DNA from: Enoplosus armatus
Taxonomy: Eukaryota; Chordata; Actinopteri; Centrarchiformes; Enoplosidae
Length of the DNA: 64,000 nucleotides
NCBI RefSeq assembly: GCF_043641665.1
Contig: NC_092193.1
Location: forward strand, 5,546,001-5,610,000
Reading direction: 5' to 3'
This document shows positions 13,236 through 24,265 of the stretch, one piece after another. Position numbers and translations under genes: made by a program. Position 1 is the first letter of the stretch. Each line of letters begins with the position of its first letter. The notes under the pieces are model-generated. The model was given only the letters and a program-made list of their open reading frames with translations, was not told the DNA's origin and ran no database searches.

Positions 13236-13425
13236 GACGGAGGGTTACAGAAAGGTCCCCTACCACTACTATGAGGCGGGCAGCCGGGACGAGTGTGCCG
13301 AGTATCTGCTCCATGAGAGCGCCCCCTACGGTGGGCACCGCTTCATCACGGAGAAGTCTGTGTTCTCCAAGTGGGCCAAAACTCATGCCATCAAGTTCTT
13401 CAACCCGCCTTGGCAGCTGTCGTGA
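13236..13425 (+). CDS. st6galnac3: st6galnac3, last coding exon with stop (sialylmotifs III and VS)
   Basis: This is the C-terminal end of the same sialyltransferase. A pyrimidine-rich tract ending CTCTTTAG precedes 13236. The first base completes the lysine codon begun at 10865-10866, then 62 codons run to TGA at 13423-13425. The peptide begins TEGYRKVPYHYYEAG and contains sialylmotif III (Y-H-Y-Y-E). It also contains sialylmotif VS in GGHRFITEK, with the family's conserved His and a Glu four residues on. The ending FFNPPWQLS resembles the human ending, and the APYGGHRFITEK block is typical of ST6GALNAC3 rather than ST6GALNAC5. Compared with my memory of the human protein there seems to be one extra residue before RDEC. 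A minus-strand open frame over the same bases (13201-13443) is a shadow. Confidence 0.93.
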
Positions 13426-15158
13426 CCCTGGCTGAACCAGCATGGAAATACTACGTTATCACCATCATCATCATCGTCATCCGGGGACCAGCTGAATCTC
13501 AAGTCTGACAGAAAGCGTGTTCCCTAATGTGCGCAAACATCCATTTTTGGCACAAATTCAACTCCATATCCATTAAAAATGGTTGGTTGATGAACCCGGA
13601 CAGCGAACACATATCTCCTGCTTCTTGGAAATTAAGTCTTTTTCTCCTGAATTTGAAAGTGCACAGCACGCCGCTTTTCACTGACTAACCAATCCATTCG
13701 CTGCTCTGTGAGTTTAGCAAAGGGTGGCTCGAGGACTAACTTTTATAAAAAAGGAGAAAACAACACGAAGAACAAACAACCATCCGTCAACTTGCAGTGA
13801 CCTCGGTGGCTCACGTGTCCGCGGGCACTGTACATCTCAACGGCTGAATTGAAATGTTTTCAGGACTGTAGCTGAAGAAGAGCTCGGCTGCTGCTGCAGC
13901 GACGAGTCACGTTGCCATGGACGAGCTCGCCTACTCTGTTTCCTCTGCGTGTCAGTCTTCTTCTGTCAGGCAGTAATTAATCCATAACGAGTATCATTCA
14001 TGCCTTCATCTCTGTCTGAGGGAGTATTGAAGGCCCGGTTTCAATTAACTCCGTTTCCCCGAAGGAAGCTTCAACAAACAAGATCTTTTTAAAAAGAAAA
14101 CACGAGCGAGCTAAAAACCAGATTTCAGTCAAACTCGAAGGCAGACGTGTAGATGTGAATCAGCTTTTTTATGGTAATGCTTGGTTGTTAATGCTGTGTG
14201 TTAACTCACACAACTTAAAGATGTCAGCTTTTTTTTTTTCTATCATAATGCTGTGAAATTGAATTTTAAGAGACATGTTTTGACGTTGGCTTGATGTCCG
14301 GATGGGTTGCTAATTTATTCTGCAGAGATAAGTTCCTAACTCTTTTTAACAGTGTGCCATTGACAATGTGAGCATCACAGCACATAGAGCACTGTGCAAT
14401 TAGAAACTCCATCCTTACGGAAGGAGTTAAATCATTTGCGACCCCGCAGAGGGAGAGATTTATGTGTGCAGTGAAACCATTTGAAGTTAATTGTATTCTA
14501 TTATCATTTTGTGCCTGCAATAGACTCTGCAGTTCATTGTATAGAGACGGAGGAAGAGTCTCTCTCTCTCTCGCTCGTATTCTCATCCAGCTTTGTGCCT
14601 CTTTGTGTACAGTATCACTGTGTGAACACATCTTCCCATTTGTCTTTGAACGCAGCGTGCACGTCTCCGGGTTCGGGCCATTACATTTGAATGCATCTGT
14701 TCCAGGACAGTGAAGAATAATCAGTGAAGTGCTGAGGTGTGTAGGTTGGCTGGTAAGCTGTGGAGGACTGAGACACTCTGTCTGTGACCGTGACCCCCCC
14801 CAGGCTGTGATCAGTGTCCCGGTCAGAGCCGCGGCCCAGAGGGGGGGACTGGAAGGATTCAAAGACTTCTAATTTAGGCGACTTGATGCACAGGGTCCCT
14901 GACGAATGTACTGCAGCTGAGCTTCACAGTCTCACTCCTGCTGCAGAGCACTGTTTGCTATCACACTCCATTTTGGGCTCTTTCTCAGTAAGCATCGATT
15001 TGGTGATTTACAGGTCAAAAGACATCTACTGTAGGTTAAAACTGTCTTGGCAGGGCCGTAGCTTACACTGAGGACCCTGTTCTGAGTCTTATCAACTTGT
15101 GAGTTTAAGTATTTTTAGACCAACTATGTTTGAATTTGACTACTTTTAGGCCAATAAA
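13426..15158 (+). other. st6galnac3: Probable 3' UTR of st6galnac3
   Basis: Sequence after the stop codon starts with a CATCAT-type stretch (13451-13472) and has no further exon. The first clear AATAAA after the stop is at 15153-15158, inside AATAAATAAATATATAAATAAAG, so a UTR of about 1.7 kb is a reasonable guess. ATTAAA near 13571 and signals near 19489 and 19796 are alternatives, and the true end cannot be fixed without transcript data. Confidence 0.4.
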
Positions 15159-15175
15159 TAAATATATAAATAAAG
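15153..15175 (+). terminator. Candidate polyadenylation signal cluster for st6galnac3
   Basis: Two overlapping AATAAA hexamers (15153 and 15157) and a third near 15169 lie about 1.7 kb after the st6galnac3 stop. The tract is AT-rich and could also be chance, so this is only a candidate. Confidence 0.3.
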
Positions 15176-15277
15176 TATTCAGCATTTACCCCCCAGAATG
15201 GCAGTTCATGGCAGTGTGGCGAAGGCTTTGCAAGAGGGTTTAGATCCTCATGTTGGGAAGTGAAACTTACAGGAAGT

Positions 15278-15490
15278 ATAATTGAGCAATTCAATTCAAA
15301 GTACTTTACTCGTCCCTAAAGGGGCGATTCAAGGCAAGCGAGCCTGCAAACAGAAGTACACACAGACAATTCATTTACACACATAAAAAACAATCTAAAA
15401 TACAAGTGTGTCAATGTTAGAAAGAGTTTAAATATACAAGGATTAATAACAGAGGCCAGTCGATAGCTGGCCAACAATATCCAACACCAC
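15278..15490. mobile_element. Possible LINE 3'-end or SINE-like repeat
   Basis: CAATTCAAAGTACTTTACTC followed by GTCCCTAAAGGGGCGATTCA resembles the common teleost motif in which a CTTTATT-type block precedes CCCCAAGGGG. The rest is A-rich and unassigned. Confidence 0.35.
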
Positions 15491-15641
15491 AAAAGCACAA
15501 AGGAAAATTCATATAACTACTGTTTCAACAAAATCTAAATGACTACAATTTCATGCAAACCGGATCCTAATTACACACTGAAACATGTTTCTTGAAATGC
15601 TGCTGAAAGGATTATTATATGTAACGTATAGACATCTATAA

Positions 15642-16260
15642 AAAAGTTCCCTTTTCCACTGCACTAACTTTTGCAGGACACCAGGAACCTTTTTAGGAAC
15701 TCTTCCTGCATTTCAACCAGAGGAAACAGGGTCAGAGTTTAGGTCCTGGCCTGTGGGTAGCACTTTCAGATGGCCCAGGAACTATTAGGCTGGAGATGGC
15801 CGTACTGTTAAGTGCGCCTGATTGGTCAAACACAAGCCTCAGGCGGCTACAACTTGTGTTCAACGCAGGAAGCAAACAAACGCTGCGTTCCACTTGTGTT
15901 AATATTCGGACCAGCAGGGGAAACGTCCTTTAGTGTTTATTGACGTTAAAAACAAAGTAATGTAGTCGTAAACTACAAAGAGCAACGTAATGACTCTGTG
16001 TTGTTGTTGCGTCGTCTCAAACAAAGCCGTCATTTGTTGATTCATTATTGGGCTGATCTTCAGTGTTCTTCAGATGCAGTGGACCCACAAGCAGAACTGT
16101 ACAGCTCGGTTGTTCGTGTTGTTTTGTCGTGACTTTAGTTGTTGCGGTTGCTCAGCACCTAAAACAATTTGGCTGAAAAATGGACTAATGAACTTTTCAG
16201 GTGCATTTAGTTAAAAACCTTCATGCACACTGATGAGAAGTCCTAAAAGTGCTATGGTTG
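15642..16260. mobile_element. Possible non-autonomous DNA transposon
   Basis: The stretch starts with GTTCCCTTTTCCACTGCACT and has GGAACCTTTTTAGGAACTC, a style of sequence I associate with high-copy fish transposon ends. No second copy is in the window, no clear terminal inverted repeat is visible and there is no transposase. The limits are approximate. Confidence 0.3.
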
Positions 16261-17439
16261 AAGACATTAACAGCCACCAAGCTTGCATGTCAGCTGATCC
16301 ATCTCCATGACAACTGAGCGATCTCCTTCCCTTAATGGCGACTTGTGTGACACGGCTGACAGCTTCGGCTTATATGTGGAGGGACGTTTTTTAGATTTAT
16401 TCCCAGACGTCAGAACTCTGCGCTCCGGTGTTCTTGTGTGTCAGCGGCATGTTTGGAAACATGTTTGGCTTCTTCTTCTTCCGTCTTGAGGAAGAGGATA
16501 ATCTCATCTCTCTGGGTTTTCCAGACACCCTCAGCACTTACAAAAACTGTCCTTCAACTCAAAACGATGTAAGTCAACTTAGCTGACAAGAGCATCAGCA
16601 AAATGTAAAAAACGCCCTGTTTTAAATTCCTCTGGGACGACACACGCTTGATACGTATGCAGTAGCCCACCAGTGCGAGCAGCTGCGAATCAAAGTATCC
16701 ACCACACGATATATATGAAAAGCAGAAACGTCTCGCAGTATTATTTCTCCTCTTCAGAAAGCCTGAAGATAAGATCTGGGCCCCAGGAAGAGTTGGAAAT
16801 TATTCTTCTTACTGTTCCTTTGGGAAAGCAGCCCCTGATACTGAAGCGTGAGCTCTCACAGTATGCCATGCATGTTACATGATTAACGTACATCTTTTAT
16901 ACGTTTCCACTCAGCCCGTGATTGTGCAGTCATCTGGCAGCTCCCCACCGATCAGTTTTTACCTCTGCTGTACAGTTTATCCACCATGAATTGTAAACAT
17001 GTCACACCAAGATAAGATGTTAAGTTTTTGACTGTTAGGTGTGCTATGGTGCATTATTTGAAGATGTGTTTAAAATTGTTTACTCACAACTGGAAGAAGA
17101 GCACCGTGTTCCTTCTGTTCATCCACCTTTTGTTAACTTTTTTTTTTAAATAATGGTTTTTTTTTAACAAAAGCTTGATGCAGTGGTTTGTGTACAGCAT
17201 TTTTTTTTTCTGCTGCAGGTCGCATGTTGCCAACATTTTCTGCTGCTTCAGGCCCTCGGTTATTTTCCTATCAACAAACACTCCATTGTTCTCAGCCAGA
17301 ACACTGGAAGAATACCCACAGATGTATTATAGGCTATATAGGCTCCCATGAATCATCTATGGCTCACAGGAAGAGGACTGTATACACATTCGCTGTGAAT
17401 AAGTAGCAACCATGAATGAAAGTGTGAGCATTGGGAGGA

Positions 17440-17765
17440 AAAATAGAACTTAAGTTTGATGTTTTGTGAAAAACACATATTCGCTTTCTTGCTGGGAGAA
17501 GAGAAGGTACATGATAACACTCTCGTATCTGTATGCTAAATATGAAGTTAGCCGGAAACAGCTAGCTCGGTAACAAAATCCACCTACAAGCACCTCTAAA
17601 GCCCACTTATTAATACGTTCAGGGTCGTACAGGCGGACTGTTTGTTGGCCCTGAGCTGTTGCCAGGTAACCAGCTAAGACTCCAGGAAGTTGCTGTGTCT
17701 GGCCACGAAAGAGTTGGGCACAAAGTCTCGACATCACGTCCTGGCTAGCCTCTGTTCGACTAGCT
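17440..17765 (+). mobile_element. Dispersed repeat family B, copy 2
   Basis: It contains ATTCGCTTTCTTGCTGGGAG, GCTAAATATGAAGTTAGCCG, GTAACAAAATCCACCTACAA and GCACCTCTAAAGCCCAC, in the orientation opposite to the copies at 4.5 and 18.3 kb. An open frame on the minus strand (17450-17737) is inside the repeat and is not a gene. Confidence 0.75.
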
Positions 17766-18169
17766 TCTGTAACTCAAAGCAAGAGTTACTATTAGACATT
17801 AAAACCTTGGTTAAAGTGAAATAACGATTACTTTGTGAACACAAAAAAAAACTACAGCTCCCATGAAAATTTACACGACAGGTAGTTAAATCATCATAAC
17901 TTGGTTTCATCTATATCCATAACACGTATGAACGCTCTCTTCGAAAGATTTTTTTTTCCAACTTTTTAGCTGTAATCTCCTCCGTCTAAAACCTTTTACT
18001 GTTTTTTACGTCTGAACAAACCGCGACCCCTCGACTCGTCCTCGGACGAGCCGTGACATGAACGTGTAGCCGTCTTTATCTAAACATATGAAGCGAGCCA
18101 CACGACATACTGTTGTGAAAGGCTCCAAGGTTGGATATTTAGTCATTGGCCTAGTTACAAACAGGATTC

Positions 18170-18480
18170 TGAATGAGGTTTTCTTACTTCTGGAACAGAT
18201 CCCGGAAGTTCTGGTTTCCCTTCACGGCTCTCTGTAACCCCCTGTGTCATTTTGACTTTTGGGTTTTTGTACTGATTAAACAAACAAGATATAACTTGTA
18301 AATTAGCAAGCCTTATTTGGACAGAGCCAGGGTAACTGTTTCCTCCTGTCTGTGCTAAGCTAAGCTAACCAGCTGCTGGCTGTAGCTTCATATTACCATA
18401 CAGCTATGAGAGTGGTATCAAACTTATCATTTGACTCTCAAATAAGCCTATTTCACCAAATGTTGTCCTGTTCCTTTAAT
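18170..18480 (-). mobile_element. Dispersed repeat family B, copy 3
   Basis: It has GACAGAGCCAGGGTAACTGT, GTGCTAAGCTAAGCTAACCA and GAGAGTGGTATCAAACTTAT, ending in TTGTCCTGTTCCTTTAAT. With the opposite-facing copy near 17.6 kb it forms an inverted pair about 0.4 kb apart. Confidence 0.75.
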
Positions 18481-21400
18481 AATTGCCCTGATTTCTTCTT
18501 CATTTCTGATTCTGGCTCTTTTGTTTTCATTCACAGCTTAAAACTGATCACTTAGGCCTCATTTCATGTTTTGAGCAGTGGCGTTTGCCTGGAAATGGTT
18601 TCGTCCATCCTTCAACCTGAAGCAGACGTTTCTCTTTGTACCTCGCTGCATGTATGCAAATGGGGAAAAAAAAACATTGCTTGTCCTCAGCTGCTCGGGC
18701 AGCAGAAGTGGCAGTGGAATGAGCTCCGGATGTTCACTCGTTGTATAATACAAAGTTAAAAAGCAAATTGAAGGTCACTTCTCATAAAACAGAGCTGGCT
18801 TTAAAAACAGCGTCCTGATTAAAACGTCTCGTTCTCGAGGTCTGCGGAACAAAGATGTGAATTTCATTATTCTGTTTAAAATGCTCTCATTATTTTGGCT
18901 TTTTCCTGCTGTGATCAGTCGAAGTAATTACTGTCTGTTCCGGAGTCGAGAGTTCAGATTTTACAGAACGTTTGATTGTCTGACTCCGCGTTGAAACCTT
19001 CACCATGTAGCATTTTACCCGTTCCCTCCTGACTGTTGTACTTGTTGCCATTTTCTCCAAATGCCTCAAGTGCTGTCTTACGTTTTATTTTCTCTTTTCC
19101 CACGTGCATGTCTTACAATTATTTTTCGTGTTGTAAAGCACTTTCCTTTTTCATTCTCACATCAAGTGTCCTTGTGAAATGTGTAACTTTGGGTGTGTGT
19201 TGAGTTACATGGAATGTAATATAACACAGAGGTTGTTATAATGAAAGAAAAGTTGTTTTTGCTAACACAGCTAACACACTTCTTTTATTGGCCGTGAAAT
19301 AACATCCAAATGCTGCATGGATTATTGCAGGTAATTGAAATGTACATTTCGTTTAAAAATAAGTCGTGATTATATGTATTATTCTGTCTTTTGCTGTCTG
19401 CGTGTTAGCTAAAATTAGATATATTGTGAATGTTCTTATTTTTATCAATGTGGATTCTGTCCTCTGTGTCTTTTATTCTCTGTGGGGATTAAAGAAAACC
19501 TAAAACCCTGTCATATGCTTAAACTCCTTTCTAAACAAAACAGAGCAAGCGGCATCAGAATGTAAGAAACCTGATGAAATGTGTTCATGTTATATGAACG
19601 GAGCCCGAGCTGAGCTGTCATCTCAAATCTGGCGTCTCATGAGATTTTTAAAACCTCAGTGAAGGAGCGGAGATGTGCTGAGTTCAGACGGTTCTCTGGA
19701 GTTTCTGTGAGCGTGAGAGTTTTTTATGTAACCATCTGCATAAACGAGTCTGAAATAATAATGCTCACATTCATGGTTTTTATGCTACAGTAATGAATAA
19801 AGTATCGAGACAGAAAATGAAAGGTGCATTCCAGCAAATTAGTAGTGCACTTTCATAAACTTTGGGGAACTCACAAGAGACAGATTAAAGAAAAGAACGG
19901 TTAAAAGCAAAGCTGAGATATCCTGACTTTTTATCCCTAAGTCCTTAAAGGTCAATCTCCAAAAACTCACAGGATCCTACATCCCCGAGATGCAGGTCTT
20001 CCATGACGAGAGAGAGAGAGAGTTTACGTTTACATTCAACCTAAACCACAATCTTTCCTTGACGTAACCTTTCACCAGGGAGTTTTTGTAGCCTAAACTT
20101 ACTGTAATGACATGCGGGACGCAGGAGGTGAACTTAGGTCTCCTGTGTTCAAATTAGGAAAAAGCAATTGGCAGTATATAAATGTAACATTTAGGAGTCA
20201 GGGTTGTTCTCCTCCGCACAAGGCATTTTACAACTTGTGCCTGAAAAGTACTCCTCGTGATCAGTAAACTGACCTTCATGTGCAAACTCGGGGAGTTCCC
20301 CTTTAAGATATGGGTTGTCTGAGCCCTGATGCTGGTTTTCAGTTTCAGGACTAACTGCAGAAGTGGGTGGACAGGGTTTACTTCAACAGCACATCAATTC
20401 ACTAATCTCTAACTGTCACATATTCCCAAACTGATGCCAAGTCTTGCCTTTGGTGGCATTTATCAAACGTGTTCTACAGCACAGAAAAGTAAACTTGGAT
20501 AATGTTGTTGGCTTTAGTTGAATTGATTGACAGTGTGAGCTGACCAACACCAACACAACGTCTCTGCACGGGTGATTCAGTTACAGCGTCACACAGACAT
20601 GAACGTGTTCTCTGAACATTGTTTCAAGGTGCGGGGCGTCTACGTACCGAGCTGACCGCATCAAATCAGCAGCCTCTTCATTGTGACTAAATAGCTGCGA
20701 GCCCGGCTCCAAAGCCCGTCCACTTCCCAGAAGTGCTGCATGGAGCCATGCAGGGAGCTCGCAGTCAGAACAATGGGAGTAATGGACGTGATGCAATTTG
20801 CACAAGCTCACAACAACAGAAACTAATGAGCCGTTGTGTAAATGGAAAATAAAGTCATTTTTTTTGTCAGTCCTCTGAGAGAGAGAGAGAAACATTCCTC
20901 CACTTTCATTTCAGTTACCATGACTGTGTTAGACCTCAATTAAATTCCAGTCTGGCCACATATTCACTTGATTTTTTTGTTTTTTTGCCTGCCTTTTTTG
21001 TTTTTCTTGCAACTGTCACCCGTTAGTGTTTTCTGTTATGTGCACAGCTTAACTGAGGAAGGTCAATGAGACAACCGGAATATTTTTCAATTCAGTGTTT
21101 GCAAATTTGTTCTTGCAGAGTGTTTGACCTCTGGAACATATTTGCAGGAGGATGTGCTTTCCAGAGCCAGATGGTGCTACAATATGTAGCATTATTGTAG
21201 CTCAGGGACACTTACGGTGGTAATTATGAAATATAAGGGATGAAAAAGCGGAAGAAAAAAAACAGATGAAGGAAAGTGTGAATGTTTGCTCTGTGTACAC
21301 TCTCCTTTGAAACGCCTGTTTGAAGCACATTTCTGTTACTTTTCACACCAATAAAAACTCATACTGACTTTTTATTTAATTTATTTCTTTTTATTCTTTT

Positions 21401-21649
21401 TATGTTTAAAAAGAAAAACACATCAGCTTTGTCCCAATTCCACACTACATGCTAATGTTAAGCAGGTTTTTCTCTGGAAAAGAAAAAGAAAGGTCAGTAA
21501 GCATACTAAAAATGCTTGGTTTTATTTATGGACAATATTGACCCAATGTAATAGAAAAGGAAGTGGAGGAGCTAGCTGCAAAATCTGAAAACAAACTGTT
21601 AATGTTAGAAAGACAGTTGAAGGCGATCATCTGAAGTGTTGTTTTTACT

Positions 21650-21820
21650 TTGAAGAGAGCCAGGCTAGCTGTTGCTGCCTGCCTCCAGACGTTATGCTAA
21701 TCGCTAGCACCATCCTTGGTGCGCAGACATGAGAGCGGCATCAATCTTATCATCTCATTTGCAGCAAGAAAGCGATTAAGCAGATTTCCCAAAATGTAAG
21801 TAATGTGAGTAATTCATTTA
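21650..21820 (-). mobile_element. Dispersed repeat family B, partial copy 4
   Basis: It has GAGCCAGGCTAGCTGTTGC, then GACATGAGAGCGGCATCAAT and ATTTCCCAAAATG, the order of family B on the minus strand. Confidence 0.65.
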
Positions 21821-23289
21821 AAGTTGCTCTGGATGAAAAATGTTTGATTAAATAAAATAATAATATTGGTGTTAGCAGTGAAACTCTTCTGTTTCTCAAA
21901 AGAACAAATCAGCGGAACAGGTTGGGGTTTCTTTACAATTACAGCTGCAGAGAAAAAACATCCATGTTAGCGTTCGTAAGTTTGTTTTCACATGAAGTAA
22001 TGCTGATTCTCACTTGTGTGACTTGTGTCAGGCTTGTAGTCGGCTGTAGTTGTACTGTGCTGCTTCACTGTGCTAAACTTGTACCATCCAGATCATTTTG
22101 TAGCCCACAAGTAGCCCAATGATACATCAAGTCGAAACACATCGTGTGACCTTCCCCAGAGCAATGATCCCCAGCTGTCTTCAAGGCTCAAGCAGTGTGT
22201 TTGTGTTTATTTGTGCCTTTGAATATTTGCATCCCTGTTTTCACCTCATTTACATGTTTCATGAGGACTGACATGCATTTTGGACTCTGTCCTGTCCACT
22301 TGGCGCAGCACTTGTGTGTCCTGCCAGATCCTGTTAATTGGTGTATTTCGCTGGTTTCAAAGTGGCCGACCAGTTCAGAAAATGTGTCTACTCTCAGTTT
22401 GTAGCGGAAATAAATGAGAGAATCCACGTGGGAGTGAGCCACCAGCCCTTTTTTTCTTCCCCGTCTGCTAACTTTTTAAATAATCCATAACACTGTAAAG
22501 CGCATGAAAGATGGAGGAGTGTATTGTGTTTTAATTAATTCCATGCAGGTTTCTTAAAGGCTCCTTAACAATATGTCGCTCTGGTGCCTCATTAATGACT
22601 TGCATGGAGCAGACATCACTTTGATCGCCGCGTTTTTACACCCACCTCCCTAAAGAAATATGAGTGCTACACTAATTGCCTCATGTTTGTATTGATTACA
22701 ACCCCCCCCCTTCCTCCAGTAGTCGCTCATCCTCCCATCTTCGCTTTCTCCGAGCATATCGAGCCTGTCAGGAATTGGGAGCGTTCGAAGGATAAAGTGT
22801 ACGGGCTGGCACTAAATGTCAACAATTTTCAGATTATCTGAGGCAACAGAAAACATTCAACTGTGACTAATTGCAGCCGTAGCTCTGACAAAATAAATCT
22901 CTGTACTGTCAGGGGTAGCTACAGTATATTCTTTCTCAGTCTGTATTTGCACTGCTTGGAAATTATATTTTCTACAATAATTCAAGCTCTTTAGTAGCAG
23001 AAATAAGTGTTTTGCATTGACTGGAGCTAGGATTGTGCAATATATGACCACAAGCTAAATAATGTCTCAGTTAATGTCCCTGTTTACAACCATCTCTTCC
23101 CATCCTTTCATCTACCTTGATGTAATCAAAGTTTATAGCATCCTACATTTCCTGTGCGCCTGAAGGTAATTGAATTGCTCTAAAAGGTCTTGTCTCTGGA
23201 AAGCCACCCTTCGCTCATCACAATCAATCACCCCTCTGATGCCTATTTATATTCCTCCAAATACATTAGCCTCTGCTTTTCTTTATTCA

Positions 23290-23360
23290 TGTTCAGTGCA
23301 GTTTCCTTTTTTTTATGCCGATGACGTCCTGGTTTGTGTGACAGCAGACAGAAGTGATTG
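23290..23360 (+). pseudogene. Possible LINE scrap (FYADDVLV)
   Basis: One frame reads FFYADDVLVCVTADRS, which resembles the YxDD block of a LINE polymerase. The upstream residues do not show other conserved blocks, so chance remains possible. Confidence 0.3.
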
Positions 23361-23483
23361 ACTGCCCTGTCAAATACGCTGCTGGGAGGCGTCGGCTGCT
23401 TTCAGGGTGCATGAGGATCAAGGGGAGCGCTCAGTGCCTGGGAAAGTTTCCTGGAAATAAACGCTGCTTCACATTCATGCAGT

Positions 23484-23509
23484 CACACACACACACACAC
23501 ACACACACA
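23484..23509 (+). repeat. (CA)n microsatellite
   Basis: Thirteen uninterrupted CA units, intergenic. Confidence 0.95.
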
Positions 23510-23939
23510 GTCTCCCCAGGGAGCTTCCCAGTCCACCCACACACTGCACATTTTCCAGTTACATGGTGTCATTTTCGGGGGTGTAGGTACAGAGTTGGCA
23601 GGTGGCAAAAGGGCCGTTGTTTCTTCACTGAAGTTGTTGATTGGCTTGTTCAGAGTTAATTGGACATCCCGTGTTTGGATTGTGGCAGATGCAGCAGAGG
23701 TTCAGCGCTGACTTTACAAGGTGAGACCTCTAATCTTGACTTTCATTAGTGCCTATGTGATGTTAACGGATGGTAAACTGATGAGGAACATGATCAAGGA
23801 GGAATGGCACTCCGTGGTCAGTATGTGAATCTCACATGGTAAATGCTAGCTAACTTTTATTAATACCAGTCTCCTGGCAGCAGGCTCTAATGAATGTGAC
23901 AGAGCCGTTGATGGGAATCTTTGCCAGAGCTCGTCCCAT

Positions 23940-24265
23940 TAAACTGAATAAAGTATGACATTTTGGGAAATGTGCTTATTCACTCTCTCGCGGAGATTGA
24001 GACGAGATTGACACCACTCTCATGTATGAAGCTTAGCATGAAGACTGGAAGCAGCTCGCTCGGCTCTGTCCAAAGGTGGTAAAGAATCTGCCTACCAGCA
24101 CCTCTGAAGCTCCTAATCAACACATTGTGTGATTAAACAAACGTGCTGGAACTATTTCACACTTACTGGACAGATATGAAAGTATGTTTGATCTTCTCAG
24201 CTAACTCTATGCACCAAAGTGAATGAAGGTACTGTATGTCCCAGCATGTCGAACTATGTGTTAAA
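23940..24265 (+). mobile_element. Dispersed repeat family B, copy 5
   Basis: It begins AAGTATGACATTTTGGGAAA, then GACACCACTCTCATGTATGA, GAAGACTGGAAGCAGCTCGC and CTACCAGCACCTCTGAAGCT. It is the clearest plus-oriented copy of the 5' end of family B. Confidence 0.75.

Noticed and set aside
13201..13443. Minus-strand open frame over the last st6galnac3 exon
   Set aside because: It is antisense to a GC-rich true exon, and the sense strand explains the sequence fully.
14266..14862. 198-codon minus-strand open frame after st6galnac3
   Set aside because: It is the longest open frame in the window but has no recognisable domain or signal, low-complexity composition and no splice context. It overlaps the probable 3' UTR and is likely chance.
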